From G963663365 sp963663365 (GTDB lineage Bacteria; Hinthialibacterota; Hinthialibacteria; Hinthialibacterales; G963663365): a stretch of 64,000 nt of DNA. The stretch is from NCBI GenBank assembly GCA_963663365.2, contig CAXXIH010000004.1, positions 682,001 to 746,000 of the forward strand, given 5' to 3'. The notes under the pieces were generated by a model. It saw only the letters and a list, made by a program, of their open reading frames with translations. It had not been told where the DNA came from and searched no databases. Below are positions 53,697 to 62,374 of the stretch, piece by piece. The translations under genes and the position numbers were made by a program. The first letter of the stretch is position 1. Every line of letters begins with the position of its first letter.

Positions 53697-54224
53697 TCAC
53701 GATTTGTTATTTGTATCTTCAGCCTGCGGCACGATAATGCGGCCCCGGGCCATGGCAACCCGCCCGCCGCGTGCAACTTCTTCGATGCCGTAAGGCTCTA
53801 ACAAGCGTAGCAATCCTTCGATTTTACCTTCCGAACCGGCGGCTTCTACAATAATCGTATGCGGCGAAACGTCCACCACTTTGCAGCGGAAAACATCGCA
53901 CACATCGATAACTTCGGCGCGTTTATCCGGCTCGGCGCAGACCTTAATCAGGACCAGCTCGCGATCCACAATATCCCGGTCGCCCATCGAAAAGTCTACG
54001 ACTTCGTAGACTTCGATCAATTTTGCCATCTGTTTGCGGACCTGATCCAGAATCCGGTCATCGCCCGGTACGATTATGGTCATACGGGAAATCTTCGGAT
54101 TCTCGGTTTCCGCAACCGAAAGACTTTCGATATTAAAACCGCGCGCTGAAAAAAGACTCGCCACCCGGGCTAAAACACCGGAACGGTTCTCCACCAGTAC
54201 GTAAAAAATATGCCGTCGTGTCAT
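53697..54224 (-). CDS. ilvN: Acetolactate synthase small (regulatory) subunit
   Basis: 175 residues. The ACT domain starts at once: HIFYVLVENRSGVLARVASL, FSARGFNIESLSVAE and SRMTIIVPGDDRILDQVRKQ; a second domain has RELVLIKVCAEPDKRAEVID. This subunit activates the IlvB catalytic subunit and confers valine inhibition. GGGAG ribosome site. A 286-bp gap without a gene separates it from ilvB. Confidence 0.96.
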   Translation of the reverse strand: MTRRHIFYVLVENRSGVLARVASLFSARGFNIESLSVAETENPKISRMTIIVPGDDRILDQVRKQMAKLIEVYEVVDFSMGDRDIVDRELVLIKVCAEPDKRAEVIDVCDVFRCKVVDVSPHTIIVEAAGSEGKIEGLLRLLEPYGIEEVARGGRVAMARGRIIVPQAEDTNNKS

Positions 54225-54510
54225 CGCAATTTCTCCCTTTTTGGGATGGTTTCATCGTTGAACCGTACTGGCTTGGGGCCGGGCGGCGCCGGGTCCGGAG
54301 TTCAGCGGACTTCAAGTTCTAGCGGGTTGAACCGCTTCCCGCCAGAGCCCTGCCTGCATACGATCTTGAACAAGTACAGAGCGCATGCCGCCAGTTACGG
54401 TCTATTGTGTTCCACTCCGTGCACGCGGGCCGGAGCCTCGTCTATCTTCCAAGGGGAAAAATCCCCACACCGGGTACATCACGAATCCGGATTTCGAATG
54501 CGGCCGGTGC

Positions 54511-56289
54511 TTATGCCATTCCCGACATGATCTGATCCAGCGATGCCCCTGCCGGAACCATCGGATAGACATTTTCCTCACGCGTGACCCAAACATCGAT
54601 CAAGCATGTCTTATCGTTTGAAAATGCTTCTTTTAAGACCGGCTCCAATTCCTTGCGGCTGGTAACCTTGGCCCCAAAACAGCCATAGGCTTCGGCCAAT
54701 TTGGCGAAATTGGGCAGATATTCGCAGTTCCGCCAGTCGCCGGGTTTGGCGTCATTATTCAATGGACGGGTCAATTCAGTAGCCGAGTAATTCTTGCCAT
54801 AGAAAAGATCTTGCCACTGGCGAACCATACCCAGCCAACCATTATTGACAATAATAACCTTCACTGGTCGGTTGTAATAAGCAGCCGTGGCTAGCTCTTG
54901 AATGGTCATCTGCAGTGAGCCATCACCGGCAATATCGATACAGAGCTTGTCCGGATTGCCGAATTTCGCGCCAATGCTGGCCGGGAAACCGTAACCCATC
55001 GTTCCAAGTCCGCCAGATGTAAGCCATGACCGGGGACGCGTAAAAGTCCGGTATTGCGCGGACCACATTTGGTGTTGACCCACTTCCGTGGCAATGATCG
55101 CGTCTTCCGGGGCCAGTTTGGCCACCAGCTCAATCAACTCCTGCGGCAGGATATCGTCGCTTTTATTCGGATCCTTGCGGTAAGCCAGCGGGAATTCTTT
55201 CTTCCATTCGTCAATTTCCGCAAGCCATTCATCCGTATCCAAACGCTTTAACAACGGATTCAGCTGGTTTAAAACCATTTTGCAATCGCCCACTAGATCT
55301 ATATCCACAGCCACGTTCTTACCCACTGATGACGGATCGATATCGATATGAATGATCTTGGCGTGTGGTGCGAATTCCTCCAACTTGCCTGTGACACGGT
55401 CATCGAAACGGGATCCCACAGCAATAAGCAGATCGCTGTGCTGAACCGCGCGATTGGCGTAAACGGTTCCGTGCATCCCCAGCATCCGCAAAGCCAACGG
55501 GTGGGTTTCCGGAAATGCGCCGAGTCCCATCAATGTAGTTGTGACCGGGATATTGGCTTTTGTCGCCATCACAAAGAGTTCATCGGCGGCATCGGCATTG
55601 ATCACGCCGCCGCCCACGTACAGCAACGGACGCTTTGAAGCCTTAATCATATCGGCGGCTTCTTTCACCAGCTTCTCCGGCGCTGTGGTCGGGACCTTGT
55701 AGCCGGGCAGATCCGGCTCGGTCGGATAGACGTAATTCTCAAGCGTCTGCTTCTGAATATCCTTGGGGATATCGATCAACGTCGGCCCCGGACGCCCGGT
55801 ATAGGCAATGTGAAATGTATTGCGCAGCAGCTGCGGGAGCTCTTCAATCGACTTCGCTAAATAATTGTGCTTGGTCGCCGAACGCGTAATACCCACAACG
55901 TCCGCTTCCTGGAATGCATCGTTGCCAATTAGCGGTGAAGGGACCTGGCCGGTGATACACACCAGGGGGATCGAATCCATTAACGCATCGCACAGCCCGG
56001 TCACAAGGTTTGTTGCGCCCGGTCCTGATGTCGCCAAGACGGCCACAGGCTTGCCGGTCGAGCGGGCATAGCCCTCGGCCATGTGTACAGCGCCTTGCTC
56101 GTGACGGGTTAAAACAAACTCGAATTTATCGGACTGATTGACGAGATCGAACACGTCAATAATCGCACCACCCGGATATCCGAAGACGACCTCGACCCCT
56201 TCTTTTTCAAGGGCGTCAATTACGATTTCCGCGCCTTTGATGGTACGAGGTTCATCTTTGCCGGTTTTTTTCACTTTTTTCGGTGCCAT
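54511..56289 (-). CDS. ilvB: Acetolactate synthase large (catalytic) subunit
   Basis: 592 residues. N-terminal Lys/Glu-rich extension then VIDALEKEGVEVVFGYPGGAI, LTRHEQGAVHMAEGYARSTG (catalytic Glu), ATSGPGATNLVTGL, the central domain (GGGVINADAADELF) and the ThDP-binding GDGSLQMTIQELATAAYYNR (GDG...N motif) near the end. Makes acetolactate or acetohydroxybutyrate in valine, leucine and isoleucine synthesis. ATG 56289 has AGAGGAG upstream. Preceded by a leader peptide and attenuator. Confidence 0.97.
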   Translation of the reverse strand: MAPKKVKKTGKDEPRTIKGAEIVIDALEKEGVEVVFGYPGGAIIDVFDLVNQSDKFEFVLTRHEQGAVHMAEGYARSTGKPVAVLATSGPGATNLVTGLCDALMDSIPLVCITGQVPSPLIGNDAFQEADVVGITRSATKHNYLAKSIEELPQLLRNTFHIAYTGRPGPTLIDIPKDIQKQTLENYVYPTEPDLPGYKVPTTAPEKLVKEAADMIKASKRPLLYVGGGVINADAADELFVMATKANIPVTTTLMGLGAFPETHPLALRMLGMHGTVYANRAVQHSDLLIAVGSRFDDRVTGKLEEFAPHAKIIHIDIDPSSVGKNVAVDIDLVGDCKMVLNQLNPLLKRLDTDEWLAEIDEWKKEFPLAYRKDPNKSDDILPQELIELVAKLAPEDAIIATEVGQHQMWSAQYRTFTRPRSWLTSGGLGTMGYGFPASIGAKFGNPDKLCIDIAGDGSLQMTIQELATAAYYNRPVKVIIVNNGWLGMVRQWQDLFYGKNYSATELTRPLNNDAKPGDWRNCEYLPNFAKLAEAYGCFGAKVTSRKELEPVLKEAFSNDKTCLIDVWVTREENVYPMVPAGASLDQIMSGMA

Positions 56290-56386
56290 GATCTGGACTC
56301 CTCTTTTGTTCTAAAACCGCCCGGTGTTGTCCGCGCGGATCGTCGGCTTTTTATCCCGGATTTCATCCGGGCCAAATAAACACAAA

Positions 56387-56422
56387 AAGGCCGCAGGGGA
56401 TTTGATGTCCGCCTGCGGCCTT
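56387..56422 (-). terminator. Leader terminator (attenuator) of the ilvB operon
   Basis: On the minus strand AAGGCCGCAGG (56422-56412) pairs with CCTGCGGCCTT (56397-56387), followed by TTTGTGTTT. It lies between the leader peptide stop (56448) and ilvB (56289), so it would stop leader transcripts. Its 5' arm can also pair with 56460-56467. Confidence 0.85.
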
Positions 56423-56467
56423 AGGGCTATCTATGTGATCCGAAAATCTAGCCCCAAAGCGCAGGCG
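56410..56467 (-). promoter_or_regulatory. Antiterminator pairing of the ilvB leader
   Basis: Minus-strand CGCCTGCG (56467-56460), inside the last codons of the leader peptide, is fully complementary to CGCAGGCG (56417-56410) in the 5' arm of the terminator. Pairing of these two blocks would exclude the terminator. This is the usual '2:3 versus 3:4' switch of amino-acid attenuators. Confidence 0.75.
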
Positions 56468-56534
56468 TGCCTACGACGACGAGTACGACCTCGACGACTA
56501 CAACAACACTCTGCAGGGCAAATTTCCGTGTCAT
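56448..56534 (-). CDS. Valine-rich leader peptide of the ilvB operon (ivbL/ilvL-like)
   Basis: 28 residues beginning MTRKFALQS, then five Val, Glu, two Val, Leu, three Val, and ending GTPALWG. Ten of the 28 residues are valine, eleven counting the Leu as branched-chain. E. coli IvbL, which controls ilvBN, has almost the same make-up (VVVVRVVVVVGNAP end), but its sequence was recalled, not searched. Valine codons are GTT, GTA and GTC. No strong ribosome site is seen. It sits before an attenuator and ilvB, so ribosome stalling at Val codons when charged tRNA-Val is scarce would favour the antiterminator. Confidence 0.85.
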   Translation of the reverse strand: MTRKFALQSVVVVVEVVLVVVGTPALWG

Positions 56535-56680
56535 GATCGGGAACCATACGCAAAAAGAAGTATCGGCGCAAGCGTAGGCTGCTTGAATCAATGACTGAAA
56601 ACGAGTCCCCGTGTTGCTGCTTTCCCGGCAGGCCGGCGCAAGACCTTGAACGTCCGGCACGGCGATACCAGACTGAGAGC

Positions 56681-57367
56681 ATGACACGCGCTGACGCCTT
56701 GCATCAAGTTAAAGACCGAATTGCAGCCGCCTGTGAGCGGGCCGGACGCGATATTCGGGAGGTCACGCTTGTGGCTGTAGGCAAAACCTATCCATCGGAG
56801 GTTATCCGGGAGGTTTGCGAAGCCGGACAAAATGTATTCGGTGAAAACCGGATTCAAGAGGCCGAAAAAAAAGTCGCGGAATTGGCCGAGTTACATTTGG
56901 AATGGCACTTAATCGGCTCCCTGCAAACCAACAAAGCCCGTAAAGCGGTGGCCAATTTCGATTGGATTCATTCTGTAGACCGTCCCAAGTTGGCTGAAGC
57001 CCTCGAAAAGGCCGCCTCTGAATTAGGCCGTACCAGACCCATCCTGATTCAGGTCAATCTGGCCGGCGAACTCCAAAAGGGCGGAATCACCCCCGATGAA
57101 TTAGAAACATTGGGCGAGACGCTCGAATCTTGCACGCATCTCGTGCCTCACGGCCTGATGATTATTCCTCCATTCGGGTTGCGTGAACGGGCCATCCGCA
57201 AACAATTCGCAGGTTTGCGAGAACTCGGCGAAAAACATGCGGCATGGCTTGCCGGGCCCGATGGCAAAGTCGAACTCTCCATGGGAATGACTTCTGATTT
57301 TGAATGGGCAATTGAAGAAGGCGCTACTTTTGTGCGGGTTGGCACAGCAATCTTCGGTAAGCGGTGA
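56681..57367 (+). CDS. YggS/PROSC-type PLP-binding protein
   Basis: 228 residues from ATG 56681; an upstream in-frame start at 56591 overlaps the ilv leader region and adds no conserved residues. VTLVAVGKTYPSEVIREVCE holds the PLP Lys (Lys35), NVFGENRIQEAEKK, EWHLIGSLQTNKARKAV, IHSVDRPKLAEALEKAA, GLMIIPPFG and ELSMGMTSDFEWAIEEGATF (the usual SMGMSxDxxxAI). These single-barrel PLP proteins keep vitamin B6 and amino-acid pools balanced. Divergent from the ilv leader. Confidence 0.95.
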   Translation: MTRADALHQVKDRIAAACERAGRDIREVTLVAVGKTYPSEVIREVCEAGQNVFGENRIQEAEKKVAELAELHLEWHLIGSLQTNKARKAVANFDWIHSVDRPKLAEALEKAASELGRTRPILIQVNLAGELQKGGITPDELETLGETLESCTHLVPHGLMIIPPFGLRERAIRKQFAGLRELGEKHAAWLAGPDGKVELSMGMTSDFEWAIEEGATFVRVGTAIFGKR

Positions 57368-57492
57368 TGATCGTCACGTAATTTTACACAAATACCGAAC
57401 CGAATTGACTATCATTTGCAACACTCCCGGGAATTAAAAAAAATGGGAGGAGCATGCTACTGTACGCGCATCTTTAAGTGTTGCAGGTAATC

Positions 57493-60400
57493 ATGAATCG
57501 AAATCTATTGCGCTCTTTATTGACTGTTTCCAGCATTATCGGAATCGTTTGCTCCGTTTCAATCGTATCGTCAGGCGCGGCCGAGGTCATCACACTGCCG
57601 CAACCGGATATGGCGGGTCTGGTATATGGTGGAACTCAAGGCGTTGCCTTTGGTTCGTTGGATCATTTCGTGGATTTTTATGACAACGCCACCGGCGCAG
57701 ATGGCGATCCCACCTATTTGCAGCGTTCCAAACTTGAAGCCGGGTACGCCTCCAATTTGCCTGTACGAATTTCCAAAATCGACTTCCCTTGGCGCCGGAT
57801 CGAAAACGATGGCGATGACGTTTTCAACGATAACTCAACCAATTACAACGTCGACATTAACATTGACGGTTTGGGCGCATCGCTTATCGGCGTATTGGAT
57901 TACCCGCCTTCTTGGGTTCGTCCATTCCGTTACGATCCGCTGTTCAAAACTTATGCGGAATATCTCAGCGAAGACACTTACAGCATGGATACCATTTATC
58001 GGACCGGGGAACAGCGCCTACAGGAATGGGCCGAATATGTCGATTTCACCGTGCAACGTTACGGCGACCGCGTAGGTATTTGGCAGATTCTTAATGAGCC
58101 TATTAACTTCACATTTTCGGCCGCAGGATTCGAAGAAGACGGATTTGACAGTTTTACGGCTGAAGAATTGGAGGCTTCGGTTCCTGATGACTTCGTAACC
58201 ATGATTATGGATATGATCCGCCGCGCCTCTGACCGTATCCGCCTGCGTGACCCGGATGCGATTGTTACGATCGGCGGATTCTTTGATATTTCGAATGATT
58301 CGGAGGAAACGGCAAGGCAGCGCCTTATACGCAATTTGCTATCCGTCGACATGCCTTCCGGAGAAACCGTGCGCTTGGAAGATGTCGCTGATGGAATTTC
58401 ACTGCACATCTATCCCGGAAAATTCACATTGACCGAAAGCGACGCCGGTGTGTTGGACCGCTTTGCTTCGATCCGGGCTACCAAAGAAATTATCGAAGAA
58501 TCCGGACAGCATCTCGATTTCTTTATCGATGAGTATGGCAATCCGACCCGCGCAGCCACCGAAACCGTGCAACTGCCCTCCGTTCTGGCCCGGGAAATGG
58601 CCATCAATCTCGCCGAAGGCGTTAAGGCCATGACCGCCTTTGAACTCTATGACTATGCCCTGTTCCCCCGCGACATGGACGGCACAACCGGACTACGTGA
58701 TACGGTGAATCTGTTTTTATTGAATTCCCGATATCCATCCGAACCGGCCATCACGCCCGGCTATCAAACACTCAACAAACTTTACGACTTATTAGCAGGC
58801 GCCGTTCCCGAAAAAGAAATCAACGATGCCGCACCCAAAGCGGGACCTGGTTCTTCGCCGAAGATCAGCTACCGCAGTTTCTTGAATGGTTATGACCGGG
58901 TCCAAGTGCTTTGGTCTAATTCCTCGCGATCTCAAGACATCACTTTGGATTTTCCCGAATGTCAAAGCATTCAGCTTTGGCGCATTAACGATCATTTGGA
59001 AAACGCCGCCGCTGAGATATTTTCCGCGACTGAAATCAACACACCCATGACTTCGCTGGCCCTGGAATCAGGCGGCGCCTTTTCCGCATTGGAACCGTTC
59101 GAAACGGTCGTTCTCACCTATCAATATGATGATTCAGTCTTGACCCTTGAGCCGGACGAGGCGGATATCGCCTTCGATAAATACAATTCACCCATCGCCT
59201 ATGCAGGCCATCCTATTCAATTTCACGCAACACTTAGCGGAGCAACTGAAACATTTTCAATTCCCGTATCATGGGCGGTGATTTCAGCTGAAAGATATTA
59301 CGGGACAACCCAAGACAGCGGTTCCGGAGTTATCAGTCTGGATGGCCGTTTCACCGGGGTCACACCGGGGCCGTGTGTGGTAGTGGCCCGTGCCGGTGAA
59401 AAAACCGCCAGCTACGCATTGAATGTCGTAAGCCTGCAAAAAAACCTGCTGCACAACGCAGGCATGGATGTCGCACCGGATATGGATGATCCCCGGCCTA
59501 TGGGTTGGGTGACACGTCAGCCGGGAGCCACGGTCAGTTTGAATGGTGGCACTGTCGGCTGGTCAACCAACGCTGATGATGCCTTTACCGGTAATGGCTG
59601 CGGATATATTTCGTTCCCCGCAGGGCTGGTCAGTGGATTCTCGGGATCGTTGGCACAAGAAGATCTCCGCGATGGTTACAACCGGGAAGTCATCGACCTG
59701 AATGACGGGTACTTGCTCGCGGTGTGGATCCGCCGTCCCTTTGGCGATGACGATACTTTCATTCATTTAAACCAATTCGAAGACACCCGTGATAGCAGCT
59801 CGCTACTCGGCGATATGAAATATTACGATTACGGCCGGGTTCGGGATAAATGGGAGATGGTTCATTGTGTCGATCCGCTATACGCCCGTCCCAATCGCAA
59901 ACATCAACCGAGTCTGGATCCTCTTTCCGATGAAATTGGCCTGTTCACGCTCCGTCCGGATGCCAAAGCGCTCGATCATATTTTAGAACTACAGCCAAAT
60001 GGCGAAGGGGCAGAAGCGACAACCGTCTACTTTGACCAGGCCTATCTTGGGCCGTATACGGCGTTTGAAATCATGCAACCGGATGGTTATCTGGATGATC
60101 TTTCGGGTGTAGATGGCACAGACAGTTCCCAAGAACGCTCCCTGCAAATTTCTTGGATGTACGATCCCAGCCTGTATTCGGATGTCTACACGGTCCGTCT
60201 GTATTGGGATACCGATACCAATCCTAATAATGGCAAAAACTTCATTGCCGAAGTCCCCAACGATGCCAATACTCCGTATGTCTGGACAGATATCCCCAAA
60301 CAAGTTCGGAGTTATCACACCATTTATGCGGAGCTGGTTTCACCAGCCAAAGAAATCAGAGCCATGGATTACGGCGGACCTTTTATCGCTCCACTTACTG

Positions 60401-60660
60401 ATCCCCCAACCCCAACCCCAACACCAACGAGTACGCCAACTGCTACACCAACACCAACGAGCACGCCGACTGCTACGGCCACACCTACGCCTACACCTGA
60501 CCCAACCGGGGAAGTGGGTGAGAAATCTTTGGATCTCTTCCGTTTTAGTACATGGTGGGAATCTCAAACAGCCAATCCCGGTGATGGCTACGATCTGGAT
60601 GGAGATGGAGCTGTCCAAAAACCAGATTTATTACGTCTAATGGAGGAAGAGGACAACTAA
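57493..60660 (+). CDS. Large secreted glycoside hydrolase with C-terminal dockerin-like module
   Basis: 1055 residues from ATG 57493 (a GTG at 57478 is possible). Signal peptide VSSIIGIVCSVSIVSSGAA. Catalytic (beta/alpha)8 barrel about 40-460: KIDFPWRRIEND, WQILNEPINFTF (NEP, acid/base Glu) and LDFFIDEYGNPTR (DEYG, nucleophile Glu), the clan GH-A layout of GH39/GH5-like enzymes. Then a barrel-end beta domain, an Ig-like part (SLQKNLLHNAGMDVAPD opens a CBM-like module), and a further beta domain. The end is a long Pro/Thr linker (60407-60510) plus SLDLFRFSTWWES ... YDLDGDGAVQKPDLLRLMEE. Substrate unknown; plant or algal polysaccharide is likely. Confidence 0.82.
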   Translation: MNRNLLRSLLTVSSIIGIVCSVSIVSSGAAEVITLPQPDMAGLVYGGTQGVAFGSLDHFVDFYDNATGADGDPTYLQRSKLEAGYASNLPVRISKIDFPWRRIENDGDDVFNDNSTNYNVDINIDGLGASLIGVLDYPPSWVRPFRYDPLFKTYAEYLSEDTYSMDTIYRTGEQRLQEWAEYVDFTVQRYGDRVGIWQILNEPINFTFSAAGFEEDGFDSFTAEELEASVPDDFVTMIMDMIRRASDRIRLRDPDAIVTIGGFFDISNDSEETARQRLIRNLLSVDMPSGETVRLEDVADGISLHIYPGKFTLTESDAGVLDRFASIRATKEIIEESGQHLDFFIDEYGNPTRAATETVQLPSVLAREMAINLAEGVKAMTAFELYDYALFPRDMDGTTGLRDTVNLFLLNSRYPSEPAITPGYQTLNKLYDLLAGAVPEKEINDAAPKAGPGSSPKISYRSFLNGYDRVQVLWSNSSRSQDITLDFPECQSIQLWRINDHLENAAAEIFSATEINTPMTSLALESGGAFSALEPFETVVLTYQYDDSVLTLEPDEADIAFDKYNSPIAYAGHPIQFHATLSGATETFSIPVSWAVISAERYYGTTQDSGSGVISLDGRFTGVTPGPCVVVARAGEKTASYALNVVSLQKNLLHNAGMDVAPDMDDPRPMGWVTRQPGATVSLNGGTVGWSTNADDAFTGNGCGYISFPAGLVSGFSGSLAQEDLRDGYNREVIDLNDGYLLAVWIRRPFGDDDTFIHLNQFEDTRDSSSLLGDMKYYDYGRVRDKWEMVHCVDPLYARPNRKHQPSLDPLSDEIGLFTLRPDAKALDHILELQPNGEGAEATTVYFDQAYLGPYTAFEIMQPDGYLDDLSGVDGTDSSQERSLQISWMYDPSLYSDVYTVRLYWDTDTNPNNGKNFIAEVPNDANTPYVWTDIPKQVRSYHTIYAELVSPAKEIRAMDYGGPFIAPLTDPPTPTPTPTSTPTATPTPTSTPTATATPTPTPDPTGEVGEKSLDLFRFSTWWESQTANPGDGYDLDGDGAVQKPDLLRLMEEEDN

Positions 60661-60698
60661 CGGAATTCATTAATTCCGAGCTGCTGTACACTGAAATT

Positions 60699-61493
60699 AT
60701 GTCTCAAGAACCGCATTCCTATTATCTGATCGGCTGCCGGGCGGTCTGGCGCGAGCTCTATCTATGTGCCGCGCAGTCTAAAAATCGGATCGAAATTGCC
60801 CTCTTGCCGCAGGGTTTGCACAACACACCGGACCTTTTGCGCAAAGAAATGCGGCGCATGATTTCAAATGCGGGCGAAGGTTGGGATGCAATTCTTTGCG
60901 GGTATGGGTTGTGCTGTAACGGCCTCGCGGGCCTGTCTCATCCAACCTTGCCATTGGTGCTGCCTCGCGCTCACGATTGCATCACACTCTTGCTCGGCTC
61001 TAAAGAAACCTATCGGGATTACTTTGAAGCCCATCCGGGGACCTATTGGTACAGTTCCGGTTGGTTCGAAGAAACCGATATGCCCGGACCGGACCGGGAT
61101 GAAAAGACCCGCCAAATGTATGTCGAAAAATACGGCGAAGAAAACGCGGACTTCCTCATGGAAGAAACACAACGTTGGCGAGTCAATTACCATTGCGCCA
61201 CTTTTGTTGATTGGGGATTGAAGGGTTCAATTGACTACATTGCCGAAACCCAAAAATGCGCCGAGTATTTGGGGTGGAGTTACGACCGGGTAGAAGGCAA
61301 TAACAAGCTGCTCATGGCTCTCATGAATGGAGAATGGGATGAACGCGGCTTTTTGGTGGTTCCACCAGGGCATACCATCATTCCATCCCATGATGAGACA
61401 ATCGTAAAAGCCGAAAAAGATGGAGCGGCCGTAAAAGAATTTGATGCCGGTCCCACTGCAGGCAGTATCAATATGCCTGATGGAAAATGGTAA
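60699..61493 (+). CDS. DUF1638-domain protein
   Basis: 264 residues. YLIGCRAVWRELYLCAAQ, EMRRMISNAGEGWDAILCGY, GLCCNGLAGLSHPTLPLVLP and PRAHDCITLLLGSKETYRDY match DUF1638, which has clustered Cys residues (CGYGLCCNG) and RAHDC that may bind a metal. Members often sit near corrinoid or methyl-transfer genes, which are absent here, so no role can be given. A hairpin CGGAATT/AATTCCG lies at 60661-60678 before it. Likely co-transcribed with the phosphatase gene. Confidence 0.85.
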   Translation: MSQEPHSYYLIGCRAVWRELYLCAAQSKNRIEIALLPQGLHNTPDLLRKEMRRMISNAGEGWDAILCGYGLCCNGLAGLSHPTLPLVLPRAHDCITLLLGSKETYRDYFEAHPGTYWYSSGWFEETDMPGPDRDEKTRQMYVEKYGEENADFLMEETQRWRVNYHCATFVDWGLKGSIDYIAETQKCAEYLGWSYDRVEGNNKLLMALMNGEWDERGFLVVPPGHTIIPSHDETIVKAEKDGAAVKEFDAGPTAGSINMPDGKW

Positions 61494-61526
61494 TTGACTG
61501 AAGCCCGCATAGCGGGTGGTGAAATA

Positions 61527-62297
61527 ATGATTGACCGAAAAGAGATTGATATACGTTACGAATTAGCCTGCAACGCGGCCCGTGAAGCCGGGTACATTGC
61601 CAAACGTTACTTCCGGACCAGTCCGGAGGTCGTCAAAAAAGCCGACAATTCCCCGGTAACCATAGCCGACCGCGAAGGCGAAAAGCGCATACGCGGGATT
61701 ATCCAACGGCTGTTTCCGGATGATGCCATTCTGGGCGAAGAGTTCGGCGAAGTGCCGGGAACCAACAAATTCCGTTGGACCATCGATCCCATTGATGGCA
61801 CCAAAAGCTTCGTTTGCGGTGTGCCCCTGTTTGGAACGCTGGTAGGTGTTGAGTATGAAGGCCGGAGTATAGCCGGGGTAATCTACTTGCCTATGTTCGA
61901 TGAACTCCTGACCGCGGTCGAAGGAAGGGGTGCGCATTGTAATGGCGAGCCGATCCGGCTTTCGGAGACCGCCAACCTCAATCAAGCCGTTGTCGTCGGT
62001 TCCGGTGTGGAATATCAAAACGATGCCTGGGCTCGGGCATTCTCCAAAATTCTCCCCCAAATCCGTTACTACCGCACCTGGGGTGACTGCTATGGCTGGA
62101 CCTTGCTCTTACAGGGCCACGTCGATGTCGTATTCGATCCCGGCCTCAAACCCTGGGACAGGGGACCATTAGAAATTTTGGTAAAAGAAGCCGGCGGAGA
62201 ATTTCATTACCAGCTGGCCTCGGATACGGACGACATCGTGAATTGTCTGGGAGCCAATCCCGCGCTAATGGAGCAAATTCGGGCTCATTTCGATTGA
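61527..62297 (+). CDS. Inositol-monophosphatase-family phosphatase, histidinol-phosphatase-like
   Basis: 256 residues from ATG 61527 (the longer frame from 61494 starts right after the previous stop and is unconserved). ADNSPVTIADREGEKRIRGI, ILGEEFGEVPG (metal-binding Glu), WTIDPIDGTKSFVCGVPLFG (DPIDGT metal site) and KPWDRGPLEILVKEAGGEFH (WD motif) define the Li-sensitive Mg-dependent phosphatase family. The spacing resembles HisN-type histidinol-phosphatases, but inositol or other sugar phosphates remain possible. 33 bp after DUF1638. Confidence 0.85.
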   Translation: MIDRKEIDIRYELACNAAREAGYIAKRYFRTSPEVVKKADNSPVTIADREGEKRIRGIIQRLFPDDAILGEEFGEVPGTNKFRWTIDPIDGTKSFVCGVPLFGTLVGVEYEGRSIAGVIYLPMFDELLTAVEGRGAHCNGEPIRLSETANLNQAVVVGSGVEYQNDAWARAFSKILPQIRYYRTWGDCYGWTLLLQGHVDVVFDPGLKPWDRGPLEILVKEAGGEFHYQLASDTDDIVNCLGANPALMEQIRAHFD

Positions 62298-62374
62298 ACA
62301 CCGAAACATACACTTGCGGCGGAACGTTCTAAATCTATCTTGACCTTTCAATCTTTTTGCTGGGTAGGAACACC

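Noticed and set aside
53195..53737. 180-codon plus-strand frame
   Set aside because: Antisense to ilvC and ilvN; composition is that of a shadow frame.
56431..56682. 83-codon minus-strand frame (AECCCSRRGRTRRRRHAC) over the ilv leader
   Set aside because: A second frame of the same DNA as the valine-rich leader; Cys/Arg-rich text is a by-product of the valine codon run.
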